DNA of 64,000 bases from Pseudarthrobacter defluvii (GTDB taxonomy: Bacteria > Actinomycetota > Actinomycetes > Actinomycetales > Micrococcaceae). A program made the position numbers and the translations under genes. The stretch is taken from the NCBI RefSeq assembly GCF_030323865.1, contig NZ_CP066362.1, positions 4,154,001 to 4,218,000 on the forward strand. Reading direction: 5' to 3'. Positions within the stretch are counted from its first letter, which is position 1, and each line of letters opens with the position of its first letter. Positions 1 through 7,882 of the stretch are shown in pieces. The notes beneath the pieces were generated by a model, which was not told where the DNA came from, ran no database searches, and was given only the letters and a program-made list of their open reading frames with translations.

Positions 1-1094
1 GGGGCAGGGATCACGGCCATTGCCAGTGCATTGCTCAGGCTTGCCAGCGGTCCGCCCCCCGGTCCGGCGAGCAGGGCGTCATACGCCACCCTGTCCATCA
101 GCACCACCTTGCCCATCCGGCGGTAAAACCTCGCCAGGACGCCGCCGCGCACAAGGCGGTAGACCTTCTTGGCCGTACGCCCTCCCGGAACCCGGTTGAG
201 GACCTTATCCCAGGGGCCGGCCCCCCACAGGCCCATGTAGACGTATTTGGTAGGCAACGGCACATCCGCGTGCAGGCCGTTGAGAAGGGTTGTCTTGCCG
301 GCCCCGTCCGGGGCCATGACGCCCAGCAAGGGGGTATGGCCCTGGATCCGGGCGCCGGACCGCCGCAGCGTCCGGTTGGCTGTGGCGATGAGCCTGGCGT
401 AAGCGCCGCCGCTCCACGAAGCCCTCATCCGGGCAGCGATGGCGGGCGCATCGGCGAACCGTTCGGCCAGGACCAGGTTCAGCATGTCCGTTGCCAGCCC
501 GGCACCCACCCGCCGCCGGACCGACTCCGCGATCCTGCCGCCGTCGGCCGCCACCCTGGCAGCCGAGCGGGCCAGCTCCTGCCGCTCCTGCGCCACGTCG
601 CCCTTGTCCATGAACAGGTGCAGCAGCAGGAGCCAGGCCTGGTCCGCCGCATCCGGCAACCAGTAGGAGCCGTGGCGGATCCGGCGGCGCAGGCACCGCG
701 CCGCCCACGGCGTGTGCCACTGCTGGTAGGGGCCGAAGGCCAGCTCCGACACCACGTCCAGCTTGATCCAGGCATCTTCCTCCGGGGAGTAGCAGAAGTA
801 GAACCTGTGGCTGCCATGGCCCCATGCCAGGACGCGGCAGAAGCCGGCGTCCGCCAGCAAGCCGTCCAGGCGGGGCAGGAACTGCCGGTCCACCAGGATG
901 TCCACATCCCCTTGCGGCTGGGCCAGGTCGTCCTCGCCCCGGAGCAGGAGCCAGGGCAGCCTGGCGTCCTCAAAGACGCGGAATACGGCCGCCACCCGGG
1001 GGTGGATTTGCCGGTTTCCGGCTACCGGCTGCCCTGCCGGGCGGCCGATGTCCCCCAGCTCTTCGGGAACAGGAAGGTCACTGGTGATATCCAT
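1..1094 (-). CDS. Nucleotidyltransferase-like / thymidylate-kinase-like two-domain protein, partial (C-terminus off window)
   Basis: The frame is open from an ATG at 1094 to the window edge (364 codons seen, no stop). GGGGGA lies just upstream of the ATG as a ribosome binding site. Residues about 48-70 hold a nucleotidyltransferase-like core with the GDVDILV signature. Residues 258-270 hold a P-loop (PDGAGKTTLL), and DRVAYDALL near residue 334 resembles the DR(Y/x) motif of thymidylate kinases. Two-domain proteins of this kind occur in polysaccharide clusters, but their substrate is not known to me. It is the most downstream visible gene of the leftward EPS block and follows the GH16 gene by about 50 bp. 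Function is inferred from motifs only. Confidence 0.75.
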   Translation of the reverse strand, partial: MDITSDLPVPEELGDIGRPAGQPVAGNRQIHPRVAAVFRVFEDARLPWLLLRGEDDLAQPQGDVDILVDRQFLPRLDGLLADAGFCRVLAWGHGSHRFYFCYSPEEDAWIKLDVVSELAFGPYQQWHTPWAARCLRRRIRHGSYWLPDAADQAWLLLLHLFMDKGDVAQERQELARSAARVAADGGRIAESVRRRVGAGLATDMLNLVLAERFADAPAIAARMRASWSGGAYARLIATANRTLRRSGARIQGHTPLLGVMAPDGAGKTTLLNGLHADVPLPTKYVYMGLWGAGPWDKVLNRVPGGRTAKKVYRLVRGGVLARFYRRMGKVVLMDRVAYDALLAGPGGGPLASLSNALAMAVIPA

Positions 1095-1144
1095 GGTGAA
1101 ATCCCCCAAGGTGTTCTGGGCCGCGGTCACGGCAATTGCTTCGA

Positions 1145-1939
1145 TTACGGCGTGTAGGCATACTGCACCACCCAATCCACCTGCACGTGCCCGGCCACCT
1201 CGGTGGCCGGAAAGGTGCTTGTGGCGTCATCGGCGGTCTCCGCCTGGAGTGTCCAGCGCATCGGGGTGTGCGGCACGCCCTTCGGTTTGGTTGTCTGGTC
1301 CACCAGCTCGTCGTCCAGGAACCACTGGACCAGTCCCGGGCTCCATTCGATCGTGGCAACGTGCCATTGGCCGGGCTGGGACGATGAATACTTCTTATCT
1401 CCGGGATCAAACTGCATTCCCGTGGACGTGCGCGTCCCCTTGATGGCGGAGTTCCCGTAGAGGGATCCGTCGAGGGCTCCTTCTGGCCAGTCGATTTCCC
1501 CCTCATTCCAGTTGTCGCTGGCCGGCCACAGGAGGAAGGCGATCTTGTAGCCGGGGGTGGAGTCATAGCGGAACCTCACCGAATACCGCCCATACGTCTG
1601 GCCCGTGTACCCGAACGGAATCACACTGGCCACGCGGGGCCTGCTGTTCGAGTAGTGAAGGTAGAAATCGAGGTAGCCATCGTGGACCGAAAGGACATCG
1701 TCCGGGGTGTACGTGCCGTAGCCCGAGGAATCGGAGAATCCCGAATACCCGCGCATGTCCGGCCCGTACACCTGCCCCACGGCGCCCAGCGGGGCCGGGA
1801 CGTCAAAATCCTGGACCATGGTCTGCCGCCAGGAAGGAAGATCCCCCCTGGGCGCATTGGTGATCCGCGAGGAGTCGCCATGGAGGGCCAGCAAGGCGGC
1901 CCCGACGATGGACAACGACGTTACCGTGACGAGCGACAC
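1145..1939 (-). CDS. Secreted family GH16 glycoside hydrolase
   Basis: About 264 residues. The GH16 active-site signature E-I-D-W-P-E is present (nucleophile and acid/base glutamates), inside a jelly-roll-type sequence rich in W, Y and G. The N-terminus is a hydrophobic segment (SLVTVTSLSIVGAALLA), consistent with export. The frame stays open further upstream, but that part overlaps the end of the neighbouring membrane-protein gene. I chose GTG at 1939 because GGGCGGG sits 8 nt before it; GTG at 1948 is an alternative. GH16 enzymes cleave or remodel beta-glucans and galactans. Inside this locus it could trim or release the EPS; the exact substrate cannot be read from sequence. Confidence 0.85.
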   Translation of the reverse strand: MSLVTVTSLSIVGAALLALHGDSSRITNAPRGDLPSWRQTMVQDFDVPAPLGAVGQVYGPDMRGYSGFSDSSGYGTYTPDDVLSVHDGYLDFYLHYSNSRPRVASVIPFGYTGQTYGRYSVRFRYDSTPGYKIAFLLWPASDNWNEGEIDWPEGALDGSLYGNSAIKGTRTSTGMQFDPGDKKYSSSQPGQWHVATIEWSPGLVQWFLDDELVDQTTKPKGVPHTPMRWTLQAETADDATSTFPATEVAGHVQVDWVVQYAYTP

Positions 1940-1955
1940 CTGGTACACCCGCCCG

Positions 1956-4169
1956 CTATTTTCCCCAGTCAGCACGGGTAACCTCGTAGATCCGCACAGA
2001 CTTGTTCTCAAAGACCAGCTCGCTGCCCCTTGCGACGTCCAAGTCGTGCTCAAGGGGTACCAGGACATCCTTGGGGAACTGCCGGAGAACGCCTGTGGAG
2101 GTCCGCTGCTGCAGGTCCGATACCACTACGAAGACCCGGTCGGAGGGCCGCATCTTCGCCGCTGCCCTGGTCTTGTCGACGTAGGTGAGCATGTCATCCC
2201 CGGTGAATGGCTGGCCCGTGTTGTGCAGCTTTGAGGCCACCGAAACCAGCTGGCCGCTGCGGAGGTAGAAGGAATAGTGCGGCCCGACCAGGAGTGGCAA
2301 GTGGTAGTTTGTCTCCACCACCGCGTCGCCCTTTTGAACGTTCGAGTCCAGCCAGCGGCTTGCCGATACATCGGCTGCCGGCACCCGGACGTTGGCTTCG
2401 TTCTGGAAGTACACGGTGGTGAACATGATGGCCATGACGGAGATCGCGGACGCGGCACCCACCACTGCCTTCCTGCCCGGAAGCTTGCCGGACCAGAACA
2501 GCCAGGCTGCACCGATGGCAAGCCACGGAAGGGCAAACATGAAGACCCGGAGCCTGCCCTCTCCACCGTAGGACGTTCCGAACAGGCCGATGATCGGAGT
2601 TGCCGCAAACGTGCCCACGATCAAGGTGGTGCGGACGTTGCCGCGAAGGAAGTTGCGGATGAATCCGAGCCCCGCAAGCAGTGCGGTGAACAGGGACAAC
2701 GCCAGGGCTTCCCGTGCCAGCCACCGCCCGGAAAGGAGGGACGGGCCCGGTGTCCCGCTGGCGGCTTTGTAGCCGGCATTGGCAAAGATATCGAAGCTGT
2801 TGAGCAGGCCGTACTTGTCCTTCACGAACTCGGCGTTCGGAAGAAGGTAGAGCAAGGCCATCATCAGCAGCGCCGGCGCCACCCAGGCCGGTTTGAAGTA
2901 GCGCACCAGGAAGAGGGGAAGCAGCCCCAGGATGGCAAGGTAGGGCGTCAACTGGTGGCTCATGACGATCATCGCCTGCAGGACCAGGACCGCCACGATT
3001 GCCAGCGCCTGCTGCCGGCCGGTGTAGGTTTTGATTTCCTCCGGCTCCGGCGCAGACCTGGAAAACCGGTTGGCGAGCCTGTCCTCAAGCCTTTGAACCC
3101 ACCCGGCCGGCGTGCCACGAAGGAACGTGAGGATCACCAGGCACATGGTCAGGTGCAGGGTGTAGGCAAACGCCTGTGGGGAGTAGTAGTTCTGGTTCAG
3201 CCAGTTGGAGAGCGCGAAAACCAACGCACTGGTCCAGTAAATCCGCGGATTCTTTGTCAGAGTCCTGGCAATCGCAAGCACCAGGGCCACGTTCATCAGG
3301 GCAAACACCGGCTCGGCCCAGCCGGCGTAGGACAGGGCGTCCTTGTAGCCGCTGGATTCTCCCAGGAACGCGCTGAACAGGAAGAATCCGGGCCAGCGGT
3401 TGTAGATGTCAATGTTTGGATCGAACTGGCCGGTGGTCTGGATCAGGTCCGTCACTGCTATGTGCTTGTACGTCCAGGGCAGCCGGGGGACGTCGGCCAG
3501 CAGGCCGGCGGAAGAGTAGAGGATGACCACCAGTCCGGTGATTGAAGCTCCGGCGAGCCACCCGGAGTGCGCGCCCGGCCGGGCAACGCTCCAGATGCAC
3601 AGGGCGACTACGAGGGCCAGCGAAATGTACCAGGCGGCCGGGAAGGCTGTCAGGAGGCCATAGTCCCCCAAATGGTGGTTTGTGGACTCCAGTGTGGTTG
3701 CCCACAGCACCATGGCCGCCAGGAGGACCAGCCAGGGCGCATAAGTGGCAAGCTGCGGACGCGGCAGCCGGGCAGGAGCCTGCCAGGCATCGCGTGGCCC
3801 GGGGACCAGCAGGACGGTCACGGACACAAGCAGGATTCCGACGGCGGCGGGCCGGGGATTCCAGAGCTGGAGCCACCCCATGACGGCGGCAGTCAGGGCG
3901 AAAGCGGTTGCGCCGGCGACGACCGTGAAGACAAAGCGGGCAACGGGATCCACGTGGCGCAGCCACCGGACCAGCGCCCAGCCGGGGACGGCAAGGCATA
4001 CCAGGAGTTTGGCTCCGGCCATGGATTCGCCACCGGCATCGAACAGGATCAGGACCGCCGTCAATGCACCCAGCAGGGCCAGGACGTACTCCGGATAGCC
4101 TGGCCTGCGCCGGCGGGAAGTGCGGGAGTGCATTGGGCCGGACACGTCACCCCTGATAAGAAGCGCCAT
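1956..4169 (-). CDS. Large polytopic membrane protein of the EPS locus (GT-C-like candidate)
   Basis: 737 residues. A basic N-terminus (RTSRRRRP) is followed by roughly a dozen or more hydrophobic segments to about residue 560, then a soluble C-terminal part of about 150 residues. That layout resembles membrane glycosyltransferases of the GT-C fold, which use lipid-linked sugars, but I see no decisive family motif. The start is ATG at 4169 with AGGAG 10 nt upstream. It sits between the GT2 genes and the GH16 gene and is probably co-transcribed with them. A polymerase-like or sugar-transfer role in EPS assembly is an inference from architecture and context. Confidence 0.75.
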   Translation of the reverse strand: MALLIRGDVSGPMHSRTSRRRRPGYPEYVLALLGALTAVLILFDAGGESMAGAKLLVCLAVPGWALVRWLRHVDPVARFVFTVVAGATAFALTAAVMGWLQLWNPRPAAVGILLVSVTVLLVPGPRDAWQAPARLPRPQLATYAPWLVLLAAMVLWATTLESTNHHLGDYGLLTAFPAAWYISLALVVALCIWSVARPGAHSGWLAGASITGLVVILYSSAGLLADVPRLPWTYKHIAVTDLIQTTGQFDPNIDIYNRWPGFFLFSAFLGESSGYKDALSYAGWAEPVFALMNVALVLAIARTLTKNPRIYWTSALVFALSNWLNQNYYSPQAFAYTLHLTMCLVILTFLRGTPAGWVQRLEDRLANRFSRSAPEPEEIKTYTGRQQALAIVAVLVLQAMIVMSHQLTPYLAILGLLPLFLVRYFKPAWVAPALLMMALLYLLPNAEFVKDKYGLLNSFDIFANAGYKAASGTPGPSLLSGRWLAREALALSLFTALLAGLGFIRNFLRGNVRTTLIVGTFAATPIIGLFGTSYGGEGRLRVFMFALPWLAIGAAWLFWSGKLPGRKAVVGAASAISVMAIMFTTVYFQNEANVRVPAADVSASRWLDSNVQKGDAVVETNYHLPLLVGPHYSFYLRSGQLVSVASKLHNTGQPFTGDDMLTYVDKTRAAAKMRPSDRVFVVVSDLQQRTSTGVLRQFPKDVLVPLEHDLDVARGSELVFENKSVRIYEVTRADWGK

Positions 4170-4260
4170 ACTGTTTCAACTCCTGGATGTTGCTCTTGCC
4201 GCCGGCGGAGCGGGTCTCCCCGCTCCGCCGCTGTGGACTGTGTTGTCTTAGCTGCTTGTC

Positions 4261-5559
4261 CTAACTGCCCGCAGCCCTGCGCGACTGCAGATATTTGTAG
4301 GGCCCGAAGGCCACAGCCAGCAGCTGCAGCCAGACAAGCCTGGAGACCTGGGCCTCGAGGGAGCTGTGCACCGGGGAGCCCTGGAGGGCAGGCTGGATGG
4401 GCTGTGGGCGGCGGTTCAGGAACTCGAGCCCTACCCCCCAGCTCCTGGCAAGTGCCAGCCGTGCAGTACGGGGGTCCATCATCACCTTGGTCATCCACGC
4501 CCCGAGGCCATTGCCGTAGCCCCGGGCCTGCACACGCAGGTCTTCCAGCCCGTCCCGGTGGCGGTGCCACACGATGGCGGCCGGCTGGACCACCAACGCG
4601 TGCCCCTCGAGGATGACCCGGGTGAACATGTCGATGTCCTCGCCGCCGCCCGTGGGAGTGCCTACCCCCAGGGCGGGATCAAAACCGCCGAGTCGGAGGG
4701 CGGCCTGTCGCCGCAGTGCGAAGTTGGCACCCGTCCCGAATGCTCCCGGACTGAAGGGGAATTTGGCCAGTGCAGCGGGCGGGTTTGCCAGCGAGTAGAC
4801 CTGCGGGACCAGGCTCCGTGACCAGCTGACCTTCGAGTCAAAGTAGCCCTGGGCGGGAGTGCGGAGCTCTCCCGCCGGGACCAGCCCCGTCACGCAGGCC
4901 GCTCCCGGCACGGCTTCGAATGCCGCTGCGATTTCCCGCAGCCAGGACCTGTCCACCACCACGTCGTCATCAGTAAAAGCCACGAGGTCTCCCTTGGCGT
5001 GGCGCAGGCCGGTATTCCTGGCGTGGGAGAGGCCCGGAACGGGTTCCGTCACCAGCCGTACCCGCTGGTCCCGGAACTCCTGGCGGACTAGTTCCTCTGT
5101 GGCGCGCGTTGCCGGCGCGTTGTCCACCACCACCACGTCGAAGCGCGGGTAGTCCAGGGCCAGGATTGTCATCAAGGCCCCGCGCAGCTGCTGGGTACGG
5201 TCCCTGGTGCACACCACCACAGTGATGTGCGGGGCACTCACAGCCGGCGGGAATGATGGGACTGGCGGCAGGGCCGCCAGGGCGTCCTCGAAGACAGCCC
5301 GATCCACGATTCCCGCCGGCGACGGCACATCGACGAATCCCCGCACAGCCCCCGACGCGCGCACCAGCAGCCGTGCCCGTTCGTATCCAGCATGGTTCTC
5401 CAGTTCAAAGCGCGAACAGTCCGCGAGGTCTTCCAGATCCACGGACCCGATCCACCGCGCCCCCGGCCAGGCCGGCGGCAACGGGGACTCCATGGCGGGC
5501 ACCAGGATCAGTGCCTCGCCCCGGAGCTCCTCAAGCACTTGGCTGGCGCCTTCACTCAT
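4261..5559 (-). CDS. GT2 family glycosyltransferase
   Basis: 432 residues. A glycosyltransferase 2 domain begins at about residue 110 with ITVVVCTRDR, followed by the VVVVDN strand, the acceptor-side GLSHARNTGL motif and the metal-binding FTDDDV (DXD type). An N-terminal extension of about 105 residues precedes it. Start ATG at 5559 has GGAGG upstream and overlaps the upstream gene's stop as ATGA. The frame is open further upstream, but that part is antisense-like shadow of the next gene. It would transfer a sugar from a nucleotide donor to the growing lipid-linked EPS repeat. Donor and linkage are not predictable. Confidence 0.9.
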   Translation of the reverse strand: MSEGASQVLEELRGEALILVPAMESPLPPAWPGARWIGSVDLEDLADCSRFELENHAGYERARLLVRASGAVRGFVDVPSPAGIVDRAVFEDALAALPPVPSFPPAVSAPHITVVVCTRDRTQQLRGALMTILALDYPRFDVVVVDNAPATRATEELVRQEFRDQRVRLVTEPVPGLSHARNTGLRHAKGDLVAFTDDDVVVDRSWLREIAAAFEAVPGAACVTGLVPAGELRTPAQGYFDSKVSWSRSLVPQVYSLANPPAALAKFPFSPGAFGTGANFALRRQAALRLGGFDPALGVGTPTGGGEDIDMFTRVILEGHALVVQPAAIVWHRHRDGLEDLRVQARGYGNGLGAWMTKVMMDPRTARLALARSWGVGLEFLNRRPQPIQPALQGSPVHSSLEAQVSRLVWLQLLAVAFGPYKYLQSRRAAGS

Positions 5560-6560
5560 TGCACTTCCCTCCACTGCCCACCGGTTACAACCAGGACTTG
5601 ATCCTCTTCTTCCGGCCCGGTCCAATGCTGGAGCCGACGCCCGCGGAAGTACCCGGCAGCGGTGCACGCCAGGACGGCGATGACGGCACCGGCACGGCCC
5701 AGCCCGTCGGGGCTGCCATCCCGCCCCCACGATGTGAGGCCGGTGAACACTGCGCGAGGGAGCACGCTGCGGACATAACGGCGTTCCGGACCGAGTGCCC
5801 GTTTGTGGCCCACCAGCTGGCTGACCTGGGCTTTGGACAATCCCTCGGACCAGGACCTGGACATCATGTAGCGCCAGGTTCCGCGGGACGCGGGAACGTG
5901 ATGGCGGACCAGTGCCGCCGGTTCGTAGACAATGCGCGAGCCCGGTGAGCCCATCCGGGAACGGATGCAGATCTCGGTCTCCTCGCATCCCAGCGGCAAA
6001 GTGCCCTTGCGGCCCAGCGACTGGTTGAAGCCACCCACCTGCCGCAGCACCTCAAGCCGGAAGGACATGTTGGCACCGATGACGTTGCGGACTTCCGAAG
6101 CCACACGGGGCAAGCCGCGGTGGCTGCATCCAACAATCCAGTCCAGCTCTTCGGCGAAGTACCCTGGCCGGCCGGATTCCCACAGCGGGACCACCTTCCC
6201 GCCCACCGCCAGCACGTCCGGATCGTCGTACAGCGCAACCAGGCGCTCGAGCCAATCCGAGGCCGCCTCGGCGTCGTCGTCAAGGAAAGCGACGATGTCC
6301 GATTCGGCGAGCCCAACGCCCGTATTGCGGGCACCGGACAACCCGGGCAGGCCGGTGCTCTCAACTACCGTGACGTCGTCGACGATCTCGATGAGGCGCT
6401 CGTACAGGTCCTCGTTGTGGTCGATGACCACCAGGATCTGGTCCGGGGCAAGGGTCTGGTTGCGGACTGATTCGATGACGTCCAGCAGCATGCCCCACCG
6501 CTCCGAGGTGTAGGCGCAGATCACCACTGACACGGACAGGGGTTTGGCACGGTCAAGCAT
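5556..6560 (-). CDS. GT2 family glycosyltransferase
   Basis: About 334 residues. The GT2 core starts at SVSVVICAYTSERW, followed by LVVIDHNEDL, GLSGARNTG and the metal-site motif FLDDDAEA. The sequence EETEICIR fits the catalytic-base region of GT2 enzymes. A C-terminal hydrophobic stretch near AGAVIAVLACTAAGYF may attach it to the membrane. I prefer ATG at 6560; an upstream TTG at 6584 gives eight more residues but is a poorer start. It overlaps both neighbours by a few bases, so the three GT2 genes appear translationally coupled. Role: addition of one sugar in the EPS repeat unit. Confidence 0.9.
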   Translation of the reverse strand: MLDRAKPLSVSVVICAYTSERWGMLLDVIESVRNQTLAPDQILVVIDHNEDLYERLIEIVDDVTVVESTGLPGLSGARNTGVGLAESDIVAFLDDDAEAASDWLERLVALYDDPDVLAVGGKVVPLWESGRPGYFAEELDWIVGCSHRGLPRVASEVRNVIGANMSFRLEVLRQVGGFNQSLGRKGTLPLGCEETEICIRSRMGSPGSRIVYEPAALVRHHVPASRGTWRYMMSRSWSEGLSKAQVSQLVGHKRALGPERRYVRSVLPRAVFTGLTSWGRDGSPDGLGRAGAVIAVLACTAAGYFRGRRLQHWTGPEEEDQVLVVTGGQWREVQ

Positions 6561-7524
6561 GCTGGCCCACCGCCGCTGCAACAAGGGCTTCCTGCTTCAC
6601 GGCCGGGGCGAGGACGCTGTGCGGATCCACGGGGAGCCTGGGGAAGCGGACGTTGGAGTAGGTGTACTTCACGCGGCGGAGTGCTTCCGGGCGGGCTCCT
6701 GCCGTGGGTGCCTCCCAAAGGGTGCATTCCCGGGCCAGCGTGTGCAGGACCCGCCACCCGTCGCGGAACGTCTGGAGGTTGGACGCCCCCGAAATCCGGT
6801 CCAGCTCGAGGCTGGGGACCTCGGCGATCCGCAGGCCGGCCCTGGCTGCCCGGACAATGAGTTCGGTCTCGATTTCGAAGCCGTCGGACTGCAGCTCCAG
6901 CACCTCCAGGCACTCCCGCCGGAAGGCGATGTACCCGTAGCAGAGATCCGAGTAATTGCTGTGCAGCACAGCGTTCGCAAGTCCGGTCAGCGCCCGGTTG
7001 CCGGCCTTGCGGAGCCGGGTCAGGTCTTCGGACCCGCCACCGGTAACGTGCCGGGAGCCCTTCACGAAATCAAAATCATGCTGGAGCGGTGCGACGAACC
7101 ACCCGATCTCCTGGGGGTCCATACTCCCGTCAGCGTCCAGCATCACGATGATGTCCCCTGTCGCGGCTGCAAAGCCGGCACGGAGGGCTACACCTTTCCC
7201 CTTTCGGGTTTCGTTAACCACCACCACGTCAGCGCGCAGTGCCTTGGCCACTTCAACAGTGTTGTCCTGCGAGCGGCCGTCCACGATGATCACCTCATCC
7301 ACATAGGCGGGCATCCGGCGGAGAACCCAGGGGAGGTTTTTTTCCTCATTCAGCGTCGGAATGACCACGCTGATTGAGGCCTGTGGAGATAGAATTCCCG
7401 GCTCGGAAAACAGAGCTGGAAGTTGGGGCGAAATCGACAATTGCCTCACCACTTCATGACAGTTCGGATTCTTGACAATGCCGCCGGCCGTTATGGCGGC
7501 GGCACCAACGCTTAATCCGGTCAT
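6553..7524 (-). CDS. GT2 family glycosyltransferase (dolichol-phosphate-mannose-synthase-like)
   Basis: About 323 residues. The domain opens with ISVVIPTLNEEKNL and continues with VIIVDGRSQDNT and the metal site MLDADGS. This arrangement is typical of DPM1/polyprenyl-phosphate sugar synthases, which move a sugar onto a polyprenyl phosphate, although soluble GT2 enzymes share it. ATG at 7524 is preferred; a TTG at 7548 would add eight residues. It is the first gene of the leftward block and is preceded by the repeat-rich 7.53-7.88 kb region, where its promoter should lie. If it makes a polyprenyl-phosphate sugar, the large GT-C-like protein downstream would be a natural user; that link is inference. 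Confidence 0.88.
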   Translation of the reverse strand: MTGLSVGAAAITAGGIVKNPNCHEVVRQLSISPQLPALFSEPGILSPQASISVVIPTLNEEKNLPWVLRRMPAYVDEVIIVDGRSQDNTVEVAKALRADVVVVNETRKGKGVALRAGFAAATGDIIVMLDADGSMDPQEIGWFVAPLQHDFDFVKGSRHVTGGGSEDLTRLRKAGNRALTGLANAVLHSNYSDLCYGYIAFRRECLEVLELQSDGFEIETELIVRAARAGLRIAEVPSLELDRISGASNLQTFRDGWRVLHTLARECTLWEAPTAGARPEALRRVKYTYSNVRFPRLPVDPHSVLAPAVKQEALVAAAVGQHA

Positions 7525-7882
7525 GGTCTGGTCGCTGTCCCCCAGCAACCCATCGCCAATCCTCTGGCCGTTCCGGAAGACTATCCCCTACCTAATGCGG
7601 GTATCACGAGTAGTAGGTACTCGCTTTTCACCTGGGGTTTACCCCCTGTTAGGCAAGTAAAGGGGTGGCTTACGGCGCAAATCGTTAGGTATAGGGGATC
7701 CTGCGGCCCCAAAAAGCGTTAGGTAGGGGATAGGGAAAAACCCCTTTTTAGGTATGGCAACGGCATTGCCCCAGTAGGAGTGCGGGCATACGCTTCTCGG
7801 TACTTGGGGGCGGAGAGCTCATCGTGACTGGGCCTATGGGCAGACGTTCCCCGACTGTTTCCCAAGCCCCAGGAGTTCCCTT
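7525..7882. promoter_or_regulatory. Repeat-rich divergent intergenic region with inverted TTAGGTAGGGGATAG boxes
   Basis: No gene is seen in these 358 bases between divergent EPS genes. The 15-mer CTATCCCCTACCTAA (7581-7595) is the exact reverse complement of TTAGGTAGGGGATAG at 7719-7733. A third copy at 7685-7699 (TTAGGTATAGGGGAT) carries a 2-bp insertion. Related GTTAGG (7648) and TTTAGGTATGG (7747) elements also occur. Short palindromes CGAGTA/TACTCG (7607-7623) and GGGGT/ACCCC (7634-7645) lie between. The region is more AT-rich than its neighbours. Regulator binding sites and promoters for both directions are a reasonable reading, but no factor is identified. Confidence 0.6.
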
